From DATAFF01 sp963744915 (lineage in GTDB: Bacteria; Pseudomonadota; Alphaproteobacteria; Rhizobiales; Aestuariivirgaceae), in contig CAVUUY010000023.1 in NCBI GenBank assembly GCA_963744915.1, positions 1-64,000 on the forward strand: 64,000 bases of DNA, written 5' to 3'. The position numbers and the translations under genes were made by a program. Shown here piece by piece: positions 61,386 through 64,000 of the stretch (position 1 is the first letter of the stretch; each line of letters starts with the position of its first letter). The notes beneath the pieces were generated by a model. The model had not been told where the DNA came from and did not search any database. It was given only the letters and a program-made list of their open reading frames with translations.

Positions 61386-64000
61386 ATGACCGAGGGCCGC
61401 ACTCTGCTGGACCGGCTTGCGCCGACGCCGGCCCCAGGCGACGACGCATCGTTGCCAGCCCTTCTCGATCGGGTGAGGGCGGCCGATGGCGCGGCGCTGC
61501 TCGCCTTGCTCGACCGCCATCCTGCCGCGCGTCGGCTCGTTGCCGCCATCGCCCATGGCTCGCCCTTTCTGAGCGATCTCATCGCCGGCGGTCCGGGCTA
61601 CGCCGTTGAATGCCTGACCGAAGTGCCGGAGGACTTGCTCGACCGCCTCTGCCGCAGCCTGCGGGCCGCCGGGCTGGCGATCGAGGACGGCGAGGACATG
61701 AGCGTGGTGCTGCGGCTGCGGCGCCGTGAGGCGGCCCTGCTCGTTGCCTTGGCCGACCTCGGCGGCGTTTGGGACGGCGAGACGGTCATGGCCGCCTTGA
61801 CCCGCCTCGCCGATGCCGCCGTCGCCGCTGCCGTCGATCACCTGCTGCTTGCCGCCCACCGCGCCGGCCGGCTTGCGCTCGTCGATCCGGCGATGCCGGG
61901 CAAGGACAGCGGCTACATTGTCCTCGCCATGGGCAAGCAGGGCGCCGGCGAGCTCAACTATTCGAGCGACATCGATCTCATCGTCCTGTTCGATCCCAAG
62001 GCACAGCGCCTGCTGCGCAACGACGAGCCGGCGGTGTTCTTCGTCAGGTTCACCAAGCGGCTCGCCGGCCTGCTGCAGGACGTCACCGATCAGGGCTATG
62101 CCTTCCGCGTCGACCTGCGGCTCAGGCCCGATCCGCGCGCCACCCAGGTGGCGATCGCGGTCGAGGCCGCCGCAACCTATTACGAGAACATGGGCCAGAA
62201 CTGGGAACGCGCCGCCATGATCAAGGCGCGGCCTTGTGCCGGCGACCTCGACCGCGGCGAGGTCTTTCTCGACCGCCTCAAGCCCTATGTCTGGCGCAAG
62301 CACCTCGACTTTGCGGCCATTGCCGATGTGCAGTCGATGAAGCGCCAGATTCATGCCGTCAAGGGCCATGCCACCATTGCCGTCGAGGGTCACAATCTGA
62401 AGCTCGGCCGCGGCGGCATCCGCGAGATCGAATTCTTCGTCCAGACCCAGCAGCTCATTGCCGGCGGCCGCAATCCGGCGCTGCGCGGCCGCCGCACGCT
62501 CGACATGCTGGCCGCGCTTGCCAGCGAACGCTGGATCACCGAGGCTGCCGCCGCCGAGCTCCGCGAGGCCTATTTGTTCCTGCGCCGGATCGAGCACCGC
62601 CTGCAGATGGTCGCTGACGAGCAGACCCAGGAGCTGCCCGACCAGGCGGCTGCCTTGGCCCGTCTGGCGCGCTTCAGCGGCTTTGCCGATCCCGCCATCT
62701 TCGCCGCCACGCTCAGATCGACCTTCGAGACGGTGCAGCGTCATTATGCGGCGCTCTTCGAGGAGGCGGGCGGGCTCGCAGCCGAGACCGGCAGCCTCGT
62801 CTTCACCGGCGCCGGCGATGATCCCGAGACCGTCAAGACCTTGGCGGCGATGGGCTTCCGCCAGCCAAGCGAGCTCTCGGCGACGGTGCGCGGCTGGCAT
62901 TTCGGGCGCTATCCCGCAACCCGCTCGGCGCGGGCCCGCGAGCGCCTCACCGAGCTGATGCCGGCGCTTCTGTCGGCGCTCGCCGAGAGCGGCGATCCCG
63001 ATCTCGCCTTCGTCTCCTTCGACCGGTTTCTGGCCGGCCTGCCGACGGGTGTCCAGCTGTTCTCGCTGCTCAAGGCCAATCCACAGCTTCTGGATCTGAT
63101 CGCGACGATCCTTGGCTCGGCGCCGCGGCTCGCCAGCGAGCTGTCGCATCGTCCCAAGGTCCTCGACGCCGTTCTCGACCCCGGCTTTTTCGCCCGCATG
63201 CCCCCCAAGGAGGAGATCGAGTCCCAGGTGGCCGCGGCGATCGCCCGCAAGGCTCCCCTCGAAGAGGTGATGGACCGCGTGCGGGTGATCGGCAAGGAGC
63301 AGATGTTCCGGGTCGGCGTCCGTGTCCTGTCGGATACGGTGAGCGCCGCCGAGGCCGGCGCCGCCTTCTCCGGCATAGCCGAGATCCTGATCGACCGGCT
63401 GCTGTCGGCGGTCGAGAACGACATGGCCGAGAAGCATGGGCGGGTGCAGCTCGGGCGCACCGCCGTGCTGGCGCTCGGCAAGCTTGGCGGCCGCGAGATG
63501 ACGGCTTCGTCCGATCTCGATCTCATCCTCATCTATGATCATGCGCCCGGTGCCGAGAGGTCGGAAGGTCCCCGTCCGCTCAGCGTCGGCCAGTACTACG
63601 CCCGCCTCACCCAGCGGCTGATCGCCGCCATCTCCGCCATGACCGGCGAGGGCCGCCTCTATGATGTCGACCTGCGGCTGCGTCCTTCCGGCAACAAGGG
63701 GCCGGTGGCGACCCATCTCGACAGCTTCCGCAGCTACCATCGCGGGTCCGCCTGGACCTGGGAGAGGCTGGCTTTGACGCGGGGCCGGGTGGTTGCCGGC
63801 GATCCCGATCTCGTCGGCGAGATCTTTCACGTGGTGCGCGCGATCCTGTGCAGCCGCCGCGACAGCGCCGCTGCCAGCGCCGACATTCTCGACATGCGCC
63901 GGCGCCTGCTCGCCGAGTTCGGCGGCCGCGGCCTGTGGGACCTCAAACATGCCCGCGGCGGCCTGGTCGAAATCGAGTTCATCGCCCAGGCGCTGCAGAT
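61386..64000 (+). CDS. glnE: Bifunctional glutamine synthetase adenylyltransferase/deadenylylase (cut by window edge)
   Basis: At least 871 residues are present; the family is about 950-990, so the C-terminal end lies beyond the window. GlnE adds and removes AMP on glutamine synthetase in response to PII. The deadenylylase domain shows LAMGKQGAGELNYSSDIDLI in the N-terminal half, with FRVDLRLRPDPRATQVA; the second nucleotidyltransferase domain has VLALGKLGGREMTASSDLDL and YDVDLRLRPSGNKGPVATHL. The two GxGxxE...SDxDL metal sites are intact. An AGGACAGGG site precedes ATG 61386, 9 nt after the ybgC stop. Confidence 0.96.
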   Translation, partial: MTEGRTLLDRLAPTPAPGDDASLPALLDRVRAADGAALLALLDRHPAARRLVAAIAHGSPFLSDLIAGGPGYAVECLTEVPEDLLDRLCRSLRAAGLAIEDGEDMSVVLRLRRREAALLVALADLGGVWDGETVMAALTRLADAAVAAAVDHLLLAAHRAGRLALVDPAMPGKDSGYIVLAMGKQGAGELNYSSDIDLIVLFDPKAQRLLRNDEPAVFFVRFTKRLAGLLQDVTDQGYAFRVDLRLRPDPRATQVAIAVEAAATYYENMGQNWERAAMIKARPCAGDLDRGEVFLDRLKPYVWRKHLDFAAIADVQSMKRQIHAVKGHATIAVEGHNLKLGRGGIREIEFFVQTQQLIAGGRNPALRGRRTLDMLAALASERWITEAAAAELREAYLFLRRIEHRLQMVADEQTQELPDQAAALARLARFSGFADPAIFAATLRSTFETVQRHYAALFEEAGGLAAETGSLVFTGAGDDPETVKTLAAMGFRQPSELSATVRGWHFGRYPATRSARARERLTELMPALLSALAESGDPDLAFVSFDRFLAGLPTGVQLFSLLKANPQLLDLIATILGSAPRLASELSHRPKVLDAVLDPGFFARMPPKEEIESQVAAAIARKAPLEEVMDRVRVIGKEQMFRVGVRVLSDTVSAAEAGAAFSGIAEILIDRLLSAVENDMAEKHGRVQLGRTAVLALGKLGGREMTASSDLDLILIYDHAPGAERSEGPRPLSVGQYYARLTQRLIAAISAMTGEGRLYDVDLRLRPSGNKGPVATHLDSFRSYHRGSAWTWERLALTRGRVVAGDPDLVGEIFHVVRAILCSRRDSAAASADILDMRRRLLAEFGGRGLWDLKHARGGLVEIEFIAQALQ

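Noticed and set aside
60990..63950. A 986-codon minus-strand open frame opposite glnE
   Set aside because: It mirrors glnE in a GC-rich antisense frame and has low-complexity Gly/Ala/Arg/His composition and no family motif; glnE on the plus strand has every expected motif.

Overview
The window looks like chromosomal DNA of a GC-rich alphaproteobacterium, most likely Hyphomicrobiales (Rhizobiales). Supporting marks are a MucR/Ros regulator, the cell-cycle proteins RcdA (DUF1465) and TrcR (DUF1013), a DUF1192 protein, YdcH/DUF465 paralogues, a split three-gene proton-translocating transhydrogenase, the zapA-6S RNA-fau order, and a CtrA-type box. No tRNA, rRNA, CRISPR array or intact insertion sequence was seen.

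Layout. (1) 1-3.76 kb is a loose accessory stretch: MucR, a cyclase/hydrolase fusion with a frameshifted end, decayed coding remnants, a small secreted protein with eight cysteines, and about 770 bp without a gene. (2) 3.76-7.6 kb is a minus-strand Anbu (proteasome-like) operon with transglutaminase, Alpha-E and circularly permuted ATP-grasp partners; Anbu appears cut short at its C-terminus. (3) 7.9-22.65 kb holds a TetR regulator divergent from a compact 15-gene plus-strand locus for a group 1h (high-affinity, 'actinobacterial-type') [NiFe]-hydrogenase: hhyS, hhyL, four poorly characterised conserved genes, an endopeptidase, a 35-residue membrane protein, hypF, hypC, a SIS-domain gene, hypD, hypE, hypA and hypB. 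This is the most interesting system here. It carries structural subunits and nickel and Fe(CN)2CO maturation genes, but hypD has a 1-nt deletion before its Fe-S cysteines. (4) 22.6-43 kb is mixed metabolism: a DUF2231 membrane protein, a beta-hydroxyacid dehydrogenase, oligopeptidase F, a HODM-like haem protein, an ABC1 kinase, a cytochrome oxidase subunit IV-like protein, pntAA-pntAB-pntB, rpsU, purEK, two YdcH proteins, two acyl-CoA synthetases around an OpgC-like protein, two SDRs, trcR and a quinone oxidoreductase. (5) 43.2-44.2 kb has a DUF1192 gene, a CtrA box, a candidate three-hairpin small RNA with a clear terminator, then rcdA. (6) 44.2-64 kb is conserved housekeeping: rpmE, an ABC exporter, a MotA/OmpA pair, suhB, a Sel1 protein, thiE-like, fba, pgk, tkt, DUF4164, zapA, 6S RNA, fau, ymdB-like, yebC, ruvCAB, ybgC and the start of glnE, which runs off the right edge.

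How the genes work together: the hydrogenase would oxidise H2 at low concentration and feed electrons to respiration, while the transhydrogenase links proton-motive force to NADPH. Four single-base indels (cyclase, hypD, trcR, DUF1192) break otherwise well-conserved reading frames. Two of them fall where the restored sequence would be a GANTC methylation site, so sequence error is a serious alternative to true mutation.
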